DNA of 11,398 nucleotides from an uncultured Clostridia bacterium (GTDB taxonomy: Bacteria > Bacillota > Clostridia > Oscillospirales > CAG-272), in the NCBI GenBank assembly GCA_904501715.1, contig CAJGCD010000051.1, positions 1 to 11,398 of the forward strand, in the 5' to 3' direction. A program made the translations under genes and the position numbers. Below, one piece after another: positions 1 through 6,581 of this stretch (positions are counted from its first letter, which is position 1; every line of letters begins with the position of its first letter). Below the pieces are notes generated by a model. The model saw only the letters and a list, made by a program, of their open reading frames with translations. It was not told where the DNA came from and did not search any database.

Positions 1-62
1 TATGCGACGATACTCACGATGTTCACGATATGGGACCCCTACGCCAAAACTCCAAGAGATAA
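1..62 (+). CDS. Possible C-terminal end of an upstream gene (partial)
   Basis: The frame beginning at base 3 is open from the window edge to a TAA at 60-62 and encodes CDDTHDVHDMGPLRQNSKR. A rho-independent terminator begins 26 bases after this stop, which is why this frame is preferred over the two others, whose stops (133-135 and 166-168) lie beyond the terminator. The fragment is rich in Asp and His (DDTHDVHD), which could suggest metal binding, but 19 residues are too few to name a family. It may also be untranslated DNA. Confidence 0.35.
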   Translation, partial: CDDTHDVHDMGPLRQNSKR

Positions 63-88
63 TGAATGCACACGGCGATTATTTCAAA

Positions 89-121
89 AAAACAGCACTC
101 ACTTTCTGTGGGTGCTGTTTT
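89..121. terminator. Rho-independent terminator after the upstream unit
   Basis: The arms AACAGCACTCAC (91-102) and GTGGGTGCTGTT (108-119) pair over 12 bp with a single G-T wobble and a 5-base loop. They are preceded by a run of A and followed by TTTT, so the structure could work on both strands. It isolates the upstream gene from the Asn/Gln micro-gene. Confidence 0.75.
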
Positions 122-142
122 GTGTTGGTAGGTTAAATTTTA

Positions 143-171
143 TTGATAAATGTATGAATATTTTTTAATAA
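143..171 (+). promoter_or_regulatory. Candidate promoter of the Asn/Gln micro-gene
   Basis: TTGATA at 143-148 is a fair -35 box. The -10 is either TTTAAT at 164-169 (15-base spacer) or TAATAA at 166-171 (17-base spacer, poorer match). The tract is AT-rich, so chance matches are likely. The position, after one terminator and 45-50 bases before a ribosome binding site, is what supports it. Confidence 0.35.
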
Positions 172-215
172 TAAAGACAAACTATTTTTAAATCCATATA
201 AGGAGAAAAAATAGT

Positions 216-374
216 ATGAATAACCAGAACCAGAACAACCAGAACCAGAACAACCAGAACCAGAACAACCAGAACCAGAACAATCAGAACCAGAACAATC
301 AGAACAATCAGAACAACCAGAACAAGAATAACCAGAACAGCCAGAATAAGAACAATCAGAATCAGTACAGATAA
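216..374 (+). CDS. 52-residue Asn/Gln-repeat micro-protein, function unknown
   Basis: The frame starts at ATG 216 and stops at TAA 372-374. AGGAG at 201-205 lies 10 bases upstream, a usable Shine-Dalgarno spacing. The product begins MNNQNQNNQNQNN and ends NQNQYR. It consists of five QNQNN units, then QNN units, with two Lys, one Ser and a Tyr-Arg tail. It has no acidic residue, no Cys, no hydrophobic segment and no signal peptide, so it should be a soluble, disordered, slightly basic cytoplasmic peptide. It is flanked by terminators on both sides, so it forms its own transcription unit rather than an operon with the hydrolase downstream. Function is unknown. Prion-like aggregation, a nitrogen-rich reserve or a spore-associated role analogous to the Gln-rich gamma-type spore proteins are only speculation; there is no visible homology to the latter. 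The alternative is that the transcript acts as RNA. Confidence 0.7.
   Translation: MNNQNQNNQNQNNQNQNNQNQNNQNQNNQNNQNNQNKNNQNSQNKNNQNQYR
225..299 (+). repeat. 15-bp tandem repeat, five copies (QNQNN)
   Basis: The unit CAGAACCAGAACAAC is present at 225-239, 240-254 and 255-269 without change. It recurs at 270-284 and 285-299 with a single silent change in the last codon (AAC to AAT). Degenerate CAG-AAY units continue to about 365. The array keeps the reading frame throughout. Confidence 0.9.
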
Positions 375-377
375 GCT

Positions 378-405
378 TAAAGGGCTCCCGCAGGGGAGCC
401 CTTTA
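378..405 (+). terminator. Strong rho-independent terminator of the Asn/Gln micro-gene
   Basis: AAAGGGCTCCC (379-389) and GGGAGCCCTTT (394-404) form a perfect 11-bp GC-rich stem with loop GCAG, extended by a T-A pair at 378/405. It starts four bases after the TAA of the micro-gene and runs into TTTATATAT. It closes that transcript before the next gene. Confidence 0.9.
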
Positions 406-452
406 TATATAAGTCGATTTCTACGATATGTATATTTTTGAACAACAATATA

Positions 453-481
453 TTGATTTTTTTAAAATGATATGTTAAAAT
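453..481 (+). promoter_or_regulatory. Sigma-A-type promoter of the beta-lactamase-like gene
   Basis: TTGATT (453-458), a 17-base spacer, then TAAAAT (476-481) preceded by an extended -10 TGT (473-475). Transcription should begin near 488, giving a leader of only about 16 bases before the ATG at 504. This supports ATG 504 over the TTG at 492, because that TTG would leave almost no leader and overlaps the ribosome binding site. Confidence 0.7.
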
Positions 482-503
482 GTAAAAAAGCTTGGAGGTT
501 GTT

Positions 504-1970
504 ATGAATTATAAAATACCCGAAGAGTGCGGAATATCATCCGCCGATATAAAGGATTACATCGATTGCCTTGAAGGCTGCGGACTTTCGACTCACGACG
601 TCATAATAGCTCGTGGGAATGATATCGTTTTTGAAAAGTATTGGAAGCCCTTCGGTCCCTCATTTCTTCACCGTATGTATTCTGTAAGCAAAAGCTTTGT
701 CAGCATTGCGGTGGGCTTTGCTGTACAAGACGGTTTTTTCTCAACCGATGATAAGATGATAACCCTTTTCCCCAAAGAGCTTGAAGACGTTGACAATGAG
801 TTCTTCAGAAATCAAACCGTAAAGGATATGCTTATGATGTCAACCTGTGTGGCAGGCTGGGATAATTGGTTTAGAGCAAATTCTCCTGACCGTGTTCATC
901 ATTATTTTCATAGTATAAAAAGCTTTAAGAAGCCCGGAAAGACCTTCCTTTACGACAGCACGGGCTCCTTCGTGCTTGGTGCGCTTGTTGAGCGCGTTAC
1001 GGGTAAGCCCTTTATGGAATATCTCAGAGAAAAGCTTTTTGATAAAATAGGTGTTTCAAAGGAAGCCTACTGTCTTAAATGCCCCGGAGGACATTCGTGG
1101 GGAGATTCTGCGGTGCTTTGTACGGCGCGCGACCTGCTTCTTTTCGCTCGCTTTGTTATGAATAAAGGGCGCTGGAACGGAGAGCAGCTTCTTGATGAGG
1201 AATATGTTACTGAAGCGGTGTCTGACCTTATAGATACCGATATTATGGGCACGGAAGGCGTGGCTAAATTCGGGTACGGATATTTGATATGGCGTACCTA
1301 TGACAATTCATTTTTCTTTAACGGAATGGGCTGCCAATTTGCAGTGTGTGTTCCGCATAAGGATATAATACTTGTTTATAACGGTGACAATCAAGGCATT
1401 GATAATGCGAAAGAGGTAATTATCCGCTCATTTTTTGAACGGATAGTGCGTAAGACTTGTGATACTCCGCTGACTCCCGACACTAAAGCTATAGCAGAGC
1501 TTGAAAAGCCTATGGAGCTTATGGCAGCAAGAGGTAACGCTCACAGTGCGTATGAACAAAAGGTTGGGGGTCGCACGTTTAAGCTTGAGGGTAATCCTAT
1601 GAATATCAGCGAGCTTACTTTGCATTTTGAAGGTGATGTAGGCGAGATGAGATACATAAATGCTCAGGGCAACAAAACCATACGGTTTGGAATGCTGAAA
1701 AATCTTTACGAGGACGCTTTCCCACAGGAGGGATACTCAAAGGAAGTGGGCTCAGTAAGGACGAAAGGATATTACTACCGCTACGCAGGCTCTGCTGCGT
1801 GGACAAGAGAAAATTCTTTGCACATCAAGGTACAGATAATAGACGAATATTTTGGAAGATTGGATATAAGGCTTCTGTTTGACGATAATAATGAAGTATG
1901 CGTAATAATGAAAAAGACAGCAGAGGATTTTCTTGAGGAATACAATGGCATTGCGTACGGCAGAGCATAA
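504..1970 (+). CDS. Serine hydrolase of the beta-lactamase / class C-like esterase family
   Basis: This 488-residue protein belongs to the serine beta-lactamase-like superfamily (Pfam Beta-lactamase, PF00144), which includes esterases, D-peptidases and penicillin-binding proteins. The SxxK motif is S60-V-S-K63, giving nucleophile S60 and general base K63. The second motif is Y150-D-S152 (YxN/S type). The third motif position is N-G-M-G-C-Q near residues 273-278, in place of KTG. The hydrolase domain spans about residues 1-320; the remaining ~165 residues are a non-catalytic extension of unclear type. No signal peptide or membrane anchor is visible, so it is probably cytoplasmic, which argues against drug resistance and for a small-ester or peptide substrate. 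The start is ATG 504 because GGAGG at 494-498 sits 5 bases before it; a TTG at 492 overlaps that site. It is monocistronic. The substrate cannot be read from the sequence. Confidence 0.85.
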   Translation: MNYKIPEECGISSADIKDYIDCLEGCGLSTHDVIIARGNDIVFEKYWKPFGPSFLHRMYSVSKSFVSIAVGFAVQDGFFSTDDKMITLFPKELEDVDNEFFRNQTVKDMLMMSTCVAGWDNWFRANSPDRVHHYFHSIKSFKKPGKTFLYDSTGSFVLGALVERVTGKPFMEYLREKLFDKIGVSKEAYCLKCPGGHSWGDSAVLCTARDLLLFARFVMNKGRWNGEQLLDEEYVTEAVSDLIDTDIMGTEGVAKFGYGYLIWRTYDNSFFFNGMGCQFAVCVPHKDIILVYNGDNQGIDNAKEVIIRSFFERIVRKTCDTPLTPDTKAIAELEKPMELMAARGNAHSAYEQKVGGRTFKLEGNPMNISELTLHFEGDVGEMRYINAQGNKTIRFGMLKNLYEDAFPQEGYSKEVGSVRTKGYYYRYAGSAAWTRENSLHIKVQIIDEYFGRLDIRLLFDDNNEVCVIMKKTAEDFLEEYNGIAYGRA

Positions 1971-1973
1971 CGC

Positions 1974-2011
1974 AAAAATACCGTTTCGAATTAATTCGAA
2001 ACGGTATTTTT
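1974..2011. terminator. Palindromic bidirectional terminator between convergent genes
   Basis: A perfect 38-base palindrome is centred between 1992 and 1993. The left arm is AAAAATACCGTTTCGAATT and the right arm is its exact complement, with A-runs on one side and T-runs on the other. It begins three bases after the hydrolase stop and ends three bases before the folD stop, so it can end both convergent transcripts. Confidence 0.9.
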
Positions 2012-2014
2012 TAT

Positions 2015-2866
2015 TTATTTTACAGAGTTTTTCGCTGCTGTCAAGGTATTTTGCATAAGCATTGTAATAGTCATAGGACCAACGCCGCCGGGAACGGGAG
2101 TAATATAGGATGCCTTAGGCTCAACGGATGCAAAATCCACGTCACCCGTCAGCTTTCCGTCAGCACGTCTGTTCATGCCTACGTCGATAACTACCGCGCC
2201 CTCCTTTACCATATCTCCTGTAAAGAAATCAGCCTTTCCGATAGCCGCTACCAGAATATCTGCTCTACGGCATACCTCTGCGAGATTTTTAGTTCTGCTG
2301 TGGCATATAGTCACAGTGCCGTTAGCGTGGAGCAGAAGCATAGCCTGAGGCTTCCCTACAATATTGGAGCGGCCAACCACAACGCATTCCTTGCCCGATA
2401 CCTCAATTCCGCTGCGTTCAAGAAGCGCCATAACTCCCGCGGGAGTGCAGGGAAGGAAGGAATAGTCTCCTATCATTATTTTGCCCACGTTCTCGGGGTG
2501 GAAGGCGTCAACGTCCTTGGCGGGCGATATGCGCATAATGACTTCATTTTCATCAAGATGCTTAGGCAGAGGAAGCTGACAAAGTATTCCGTGAATTTTA
2601 TCATTCCTGTTGAGCTTGTCTACCAACGCATTAAGCTCCTCTTGCGTGGTGCTTTCGGGGAGCTCGTAGGATTCGGAGTAAAAACCGACCTCGTCGCAAG
2701 CCTTCTTTTTGTTACGCACGTATACCTGAGAAGCAGGGTCCTCGCCCACGATTATTACAGCAAGTCCCGGGCGTACACCTGTGTCTCTGACGAGCAGCTC
2801 GGTGGACTCCTTTATTTCTTCTCTTATTGCTTTTGAAATTTCTTTTCCGTTAATTATATTAGCCAT
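2015..2866 (-). CDS. folD: Bifunctional methylenetetrahydrofolate dehydrogenase / methenyltetrahydrofolate cyclohydrolase
   Basis: FolD interconverts 5,10-methylene-, 5,10-methenyl- and 10-formyl-tetrahydrofolate with NADP, supplying one-carbon units in the cytoplasm. At 283 residues it has the usual bacterial length. The catalytic Y49-x3-K53 pair lies in YVRNK, folate-site residues lie in CQLPLP (96-101) and KDVDAFHP (117-124), the dinucleotide-binding loop is GRSNIVG (165-171), and the family signature PGGVGPMT is at 259-266. The ATG begins on the base immediately after the lgt TAA, so translation is probably coupled to lgt. An AGAGGA-like ribosome binding site lies inside the end of lgt. 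It is the last gene of the ymfF-ymfH-lgt-folD operon and ends just before the shared palindromic terminator. Nothing is missing. Confidence 0.97.
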   Translation of the reverse strand: MANIINGKEISKAIREEIKESTELLVRDTGVRPGLAVIIVGEDPASQVYVRNKKKACDEVGFYSESYELPESTTQEELNALVDKLNRNDKIHGILCQLPLPKHLDENEVIMRISPAKDVDAFHPENVGKIMIGDYSFLPCTPAGVMALLERSGIEVSGKECVVVGRSNIVGKPQAMLLLHANGTVTICHSRTKNLAEVCRRADILVAAIGKADFFTGDMVKEGAVVIDVGMNRRADGKLTGDVDFASVEPKASYITPVPGGVGPMTITMLMQNTLTAAKNSVK

Positions 2867-3841
2867 TTAAGCATCCTCTTTTTCTTGGTCGGTGTTTGAG
2901 TCCTCAGCCAGATTCTCCGAAGCGTCAGAAAGGTCGTTAGCTTCGTTTTCCTCAAAGAAGCTGGAGGGGCGAGATATCTTCTTGTAAGCCAGAGTATATT
3001 CCGCAGAGTCCTTCTCACGTCTGTTTGCCTTGACAAGGCAAAGAATGAGAGCAAGAGTACCCAGTGCGAAGCACAAAAATCCTACCACCTGAGATATACG
3101 TATGGGTGTGCCGGGTATATAGAGACTGTCTGTGCGCAGACCCTCAATGAACATTCTTCCAAAGCCGTACCAGGTGAGATACATAAGGACCACTTGACCG
3201 TCAAATTTCTTTTTCTTATAAAGGAAGTGAATAATGACAAATCCAACAAGATTCCACAAGGATTCGTATAGGAATGTGGGATGAACGTACATAGTGTTGA
3301 AGCTCGTATTGCTTGAGTTGAGTCCCATTCTTATAAAGTAGAGCCAATTTCCTTCGGGTATCTCGCTGCCGAAAGCTTCGCCGTTGCAGAAATTGCCCCA
3401 ACGTCCGATTATCTGACCTATCATAACGGCAGGACCTGCGGCGTCCATCATTTTAAGAAAATTAAGCTTTTTTATCTTACATACCACGTAGATGGTGATA
3501 GCGCCACCGATGATAGCTCCGTAAATGGCAATACCGCCGTTCCAGATGGCTATCATTTCCCAAAAGCTTTCGTATTGGTCAAGGGTGGTGAGAACGTAAT
3601 AAGCTCTTGCGCCTATAACAGCAAAAACTATGGTAAATATAGCTATGTCAAGAAGGTTGTCAAAATTTATGCCTTCCTGCTTTGCGCGGTACGCGCAGTA
3701 TAAAAAGGCAAGGATTATACCTGTAACTATAAGTATTCCGTACCAACGTATCTCTATACCGCCGCCTATGGGTATGCGTATAGCTACAGGGTCAATGGTA
3801 AATTCACCTATTCCCAAGCCGGGAAAAGAAACGGTTGTCAT
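2867..3841 (-). CDS. lgt: Phosphatidylglycerol--prolipoprotein diacylglyceryl transferase
   Basis: Lgt is an integral membrane enzyme that moves diacylglycerol from phosphatidylglycerol to the lipobox Cys of prelipoproteins, the first step of lipoprotein maturation. The 324-residue product has several hydrophobic segments, for example about 35-50, 66-85, 104-121, 196-207 and 250-270. The Lgt signature GRWGNFCNGEAFG is at 146-158 and includes the essential-type R147. HPTFLYES is at 187-194, and RMFIEGLRTD (229-238) carries the second conserved Arg at R236. The position of E. coli H103 is Y107 (NGGIAIYGA), a substitution I believe is common outside proteobacteria. The last ~45 residues form an acidic, probably disordered tail not needed for the fold. 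The start is supported by AAGGAG upstream. It lies 23 bases after ymfH and directly abuts folD. Confidence 0.96.
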   Translation of the reverse strand: MTTVSFPGLGIGEFTIDPVAIRIPIGGGIEIRWYGILIVTGIILAFLYCAYRAKQEGINFDNLLDIAIFTIVFAVIGARAYYVLTTLDQYESFWEMIAIWNGGIAIYGAIIGGAITIYVVCKIKKLNFLKMMDAAGPAVMIGQIIGRWGNFCNGEAFGSEIPEGNWLYFIRMGLNSSNTSFNTMYVHPTFLYESLWNLVGFVIIHFLYKKKKFDGQVVLMYLTWYGFGRMFIEGLRTDSLYIPGTPIRISQVVGFLCFALGTLALILCLVKANRREKDSAEYTLAYKKISRPSSFFEENEANDLSDASENLAEDSNTDQEKEDA

Positions 3842-3864
3842 AATTTTTCTCCTTTATTTTTTAT

Positions 3865-5160
3865 TTATTCCAGAGGCAATATCACAGATAACGAAACGCT
3901 CGTCGGGTCAAATGCCTTCTCAAAAATTTTTATTACGTCCTCGAATGTGACAGATTCTATTATATCCGCATAAGAAAGTATTTCTGACTCTTCAAATATA
4001 AAGGAAAGCAGGTTGTTTGCAATATTTTCCGTAGAGTCAAAGGATTTTACGAATTCAGCGTACATAACCCGTTTTCCGCGCAAGAAATCATCATAAGACA
4101 GCCCTTGTGCTTTGAGCTTGTCTATATAATCGAATATCTCACTCAGAACCTTTTTCGGGTCATCCGATTCTCCTGCAATCGAATTGTACGCGGACGTAGC
4201 GGATATTGTGTATCCGTATGACATATTCGGCGATATAAGACCGTTTTCAAACAGATGCTCATAGAGCCTTCCCGCACGGGAAAATATCATTTCGTCAAGG
4301 ATAGCCATTACAGCATCCTTTTTTTGTCTGTCACTCGGCAAGGCTGGAATATTGGTATCCTTAAAGCCTATGTTGAATATGGGCTTGGATACCTGCATTT
4401 TCTGTTCAACGTATCCGCAAAAAGCCGAAGGAGCTTCGCTGATGTTTTCGTTATCGGTTTTAGCGAGGAATGGACTGCGTGAAGAGGGCATTTCCCGTTC
4501 GGCAATCCTGATTACAGTATCTGTGTCTATATTTCCGCAAACCACCAATACCATATTTTCGGGATTATAAAAGGTATTATAGCAACGGTAGAGAATATCG
4601 GGGGTTATCTCGGATATAGAAGCAACTGAGCCACAGATATTTTTTCTTATGCTGTGATTTTCGTACATTCCCTCAAGCATACCGTAGAAGCATCTGTCAG
4701 AGGGGTTATCGTCGTACATCTTTATTTCCTCGGCGATAATGCCTTTCTCGGAGTTAACAGACTCGGCTGTAAAATAAGGATGGGTAACAAAGCGTAAAAG
4801 CTCTCCCAAAGACTCCTCGAAATTTTCGGTACAGCTGAAAAGATATGCCGTTTTATTAAAGGAGGTGTATGCGTTAGCATCTGCGCCGTATTCTGAAAAG
4901 CGCTCAAAGGAATCGCTGCCGTCCTCGTTCATAAAGAGCTTATGCTCAAGAAAATGGGCAACACCGTCGGGAACAGCCTTTAGCTCCTCCTCCTGTGAAG
5001 CAGCAAAGCGTGAATGTACAGAGCCGTATTTTACACCTAATATAGCATACGTGGTGGTGAGGTCTTTCTTGAATACGTAAATATCAAGACCGCAGGGGAG
5101 GGTCATCCTCTCATAGCTTTCGCCGAGAAGAGCACTTTTAAAAACTTTTCTGTCAGTCAT
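3865..5160 (-). CDS. ymfH: M16 zinc peptidase, active subunit (YmfH type)
   Basis: This 431-residue M16 family (pitrilysin/processing-peptidase-like) protein keeps the inverted zinc motif H69-F-L-E72-H73 and a downstream acidic cluster in EKGIIAEEIKMY, with E138 and E145 the likely conserved acids. It should therefore be catalytically competent. The N-lobe is about 1-215 and the C-lobe about 216-431. The start is ATG 5160, not the longer frame opening at 5241: GAGGAGGA lies 9 bases upstream of 5160 and this start overlaps the ymfF stop by only 8 bases, implying translational coupling. The tandem pair resembles Bacillus subtilis YmfF/YmfH. Database names I recall link such pairs to 5-aminopentanol modification of elongation factor P, but the substrate is not evident here. 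There is no signal peptide, so it is cytoplasmic. The symbol is assigned by family and pairing. Confidence 0.85.
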   Translation of the reverse strand: MTDRKVFKSALLGESYERMTLPCGLDIYVFKKDLTTTYAILGVKYGSVHSRFAASQEEELKAVPDGVAHFLEHKLFMNEDGSDSFERFSEYGADANAYTSFNKTAYLFSCTENFEESLGELLRFVTHPYFTAESVNSEKGIIAEEIKMYDDNPSDRCFYGMLEGMYENHSIRKNICGSVASISEITPDILYRCYNTFYNPENMVLVVCGNIDTDTVIRIAEREMPSSRSPFLAKTDNENISEAPSAFCGYVEQKMQVSKPIFNIGFKDTNIPALPSDRQKKDAVMAILDEMIFSRAGRLYEHLFENGLISPNMSYGYTISATSAYNSIAGESDDPKKVLSEIFDYIDKLKAQGLSYDDFLRGKRVMYAEFVKSFDSTENIANNLLSFIFEESEILSYADIIESVTFEDVIKIFEKAFDPTSVSLSVILPLE

Positions 5161-6463
5161 TTTCGGTGTCCTCCTCAAAGTCCTCACAGCCTTCTGTACC
5201 CTCAATGAAGAATACCGCATCAAGTGATATCTGCTTAGCAAGCTCGGTTACGTCGTCAATAGTTACCGCCATAAGCTTGGATACGCAATCCTTGATGCTC
5301 ACACGTATCCCGAAAAGCTCTCTTCCGCTGTAAAAGCTATGTATGTCAAAGGGGCTGTCGTAAAGCTGGAGATAGCTGTTGGATATTGATTTTTTTGCGG
5401 CATCAAATTCATATTGAGAAATATTACCCTTGCGTATCTCATCCAATTGAGCAAGTATAGCGTTCTTTGCTATTTCAAATTTGTCAGGCTCTATGCCGCA
5501 GGAAACCATTAACGCTCCCGTATATATGCTGTAAGAGGAGGAACAGTAATAGCAAAGACTCATTTTTTCGCGGACGTTTATAAAAAGCTTGGATGACGCC
5601 GAGCCGCCGAAAATTTCGTTCAGAAGCAGAGCGGTATAATAGTTGTCGCAGTCTGAGGAAGCGATAACTCCCGTACTGAAGCCCAAGGACAGCTTTCCCT
5701 GAGAAACGGTCATCTTTTCCTTTACAAGTCGGAAATCGCTGCGCTTGTAGGGAGTGAGAGGGATTACGTTCTTTTGAAGCGTGCAGACCTTCCTTGAAAA
5801 ACAGCTTGATATTTTTTCGCGTATAACAGAAGGCGCACTGGCACCCATATAAAACACGTCGAGCACAGAGGGAAGGACAAGCTGCTCGTGGTGTTGCTTG
5901 ACATCCTGAAAGGAAGCCTCTTTTACAAGGGCTTTAAGCTGTTCATAGCTGGGGGCTTGTGTTATTTCCTCGCCTAAAAGCTCAGCACATCTTTTTATGG
6001 AATAAGAACGAGTGTTATTTTTTTCTGCCTCAAGATTGTCATAGACGATTTTTTGCTCGTGAGTGAAAAGCTGTGGGTCAAAATTATCATCTAAAAGATG
6101 GGGGGATAATAAAATTTGGGATATAATATCAATAACTCCGCCAATAACGTCGGTTTCATCGGGAACAAATTTGTTGTCTAAAACCTCTGTGCTCACAGTC
6201 AGACAAAGATTATTGCCAACAGCGGAACTTCTTATCTCTACGTAAGAGCCGTAGAGTTCATCAAGCCTTCTGTTGAGCGCAGACATAGAAGGAAGCTCGC
6301 GCGTCCCCCGTCTGAGAAGTCCCGACAGTAAAAGCTGATGTGCCATTCTTTCGGGAGATAGGGGAACGGTGACCGAAAAGACCAGCACGCTTGCCTTGAA
6401 GCGGTCGCTTTGTATGGCGGAGAACTGTATTCCGTTAGTGAAATTTTCTTTGCTTACGAACAT
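5153..6463 (-). CDS. ymfF: M16 peptidase-like protein, non-catalytic subunit (YmfF type)
   Basis: This 436-residue protein has the two-lobe M16 fold but no HxxEH. The corresponding region reads LLLSGLLRRGTRELPS (44-59), followed by RRLDELYGSYV (65-75). It retains the C-lobe features: a Gly-rich LLNEIFGGSASSKLF stretch (280-294) and the Arg/Tyr pair in REKMSLCYY (R298 and Y305/Y306). This fits the known M16 arrangement in which an inactive partner completes the chamber of an active one, here YmfH. AAGGAG lies about five bases before ATG 6463. It is the first gene of the operon, overlaps ymfH by 8 bases, and has a perfect TATAAT about 39 bases upstream. The C-terminus is acidic (EGCEDFEEDTEND). 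It is probably soluble and cytoplasmic. Confidence 0.85.
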   Translation of the reverse strand: MFVSKENFTNGIQFSAIQSDRFKASVLVFSVTVPLSPERMAHQLLLSGLLRRGTRELPSMSALNRRLDELYGSYVEIRSSAVGNNLCLTVSTEVLDNKFVPDETDVIGGVIDIISQILLSPHLLDDNFDPQLFTHEQKIVYDNLEAEKNNTRSYSIKRCAELLGEEITQAPSYEQLKALVKEASFQDVKQHHEQLVLPSVLDVFYMGASAPSVIREKISSCFSRKVCTLQKNVIPLTPYKRSDFRLVKEKMTVSQGKLSLGFSTGVIASSDCDNYYTALLLNEIFGGSASSKLFINVREKMSLCYYCSSSYSIYTGALMVSCGIEPDKFEIAKNAILAQLDEIRKGNISQYEFDAAKKSISNSYLQLYDSPFDIHSFYSGRELFGIRVSIKDCVSKLMAVTIDDVTELAKQISLDAVFFIEGTEGCEDFEEDTEND

Positions 6464-6501
6464 CGCAGCTCCTTAAATACATAAAAACATATAGATAACA
6501 T

Positions 6502-6507
6502 ATTATA
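6502..6507 (-). promoter_or_regulatory. Candidate -10 box of the ymfF-ymfH-lgt-folD operon
   Basis: On the minus strand 6507-6502 reads TATAAT, an exact -10 consensus. This gives a leader of about 32 bases to the ymfF ATG. No convincing -35 is seen at 16-18 bases (TAAATT at best), so it is either activator-dependent or partly a chance match in AT-rich DNA. Confidence 0.5.
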
Positions 6508-6528
6508 CTATAAAAATATTGCTAAATT

Positions 6529-6534
6529 TATAAT
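6529..6534 (+). promoter_or_regulatory. Candidate -10 box of the M20 amidohydrolase gene
   Basis: TATAAT at 6529-6534 is an exact -10, but no good -35 is present upstream. Initiation would fall near 6541. That makes an ATG at 6540 unlikely and leaves about 41 leader bases before ATG 6582. The box lies only 21 bases from the divergent -10, so the two promoters may compete for polymerase. Confidence 0.45.
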
Positions 6535-6581
6535 ATTTTATGAATGAAAAACAAACGCGCAATAAATGTTGGAGAGAAATG

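Noticed and set aside
225..365. CRISPR array
   Set aside because: Units are contiguous 15-bp copies with no unique spacers and maintain a reading frame.
2051..2836. 261-codon open frame antisense to folD
   Set aside because: It lies wholly opposite a clear folD gene, has no ribosome binding site or recognisable domain, and its composition reflects the complementary codons of folD.
5161..5241. Longer ymfH start at 5241
   Set aside because: It would add 27 residues overlapping ymfF, whereas GAGGAGGA sits 9 bases before ATG 5160.
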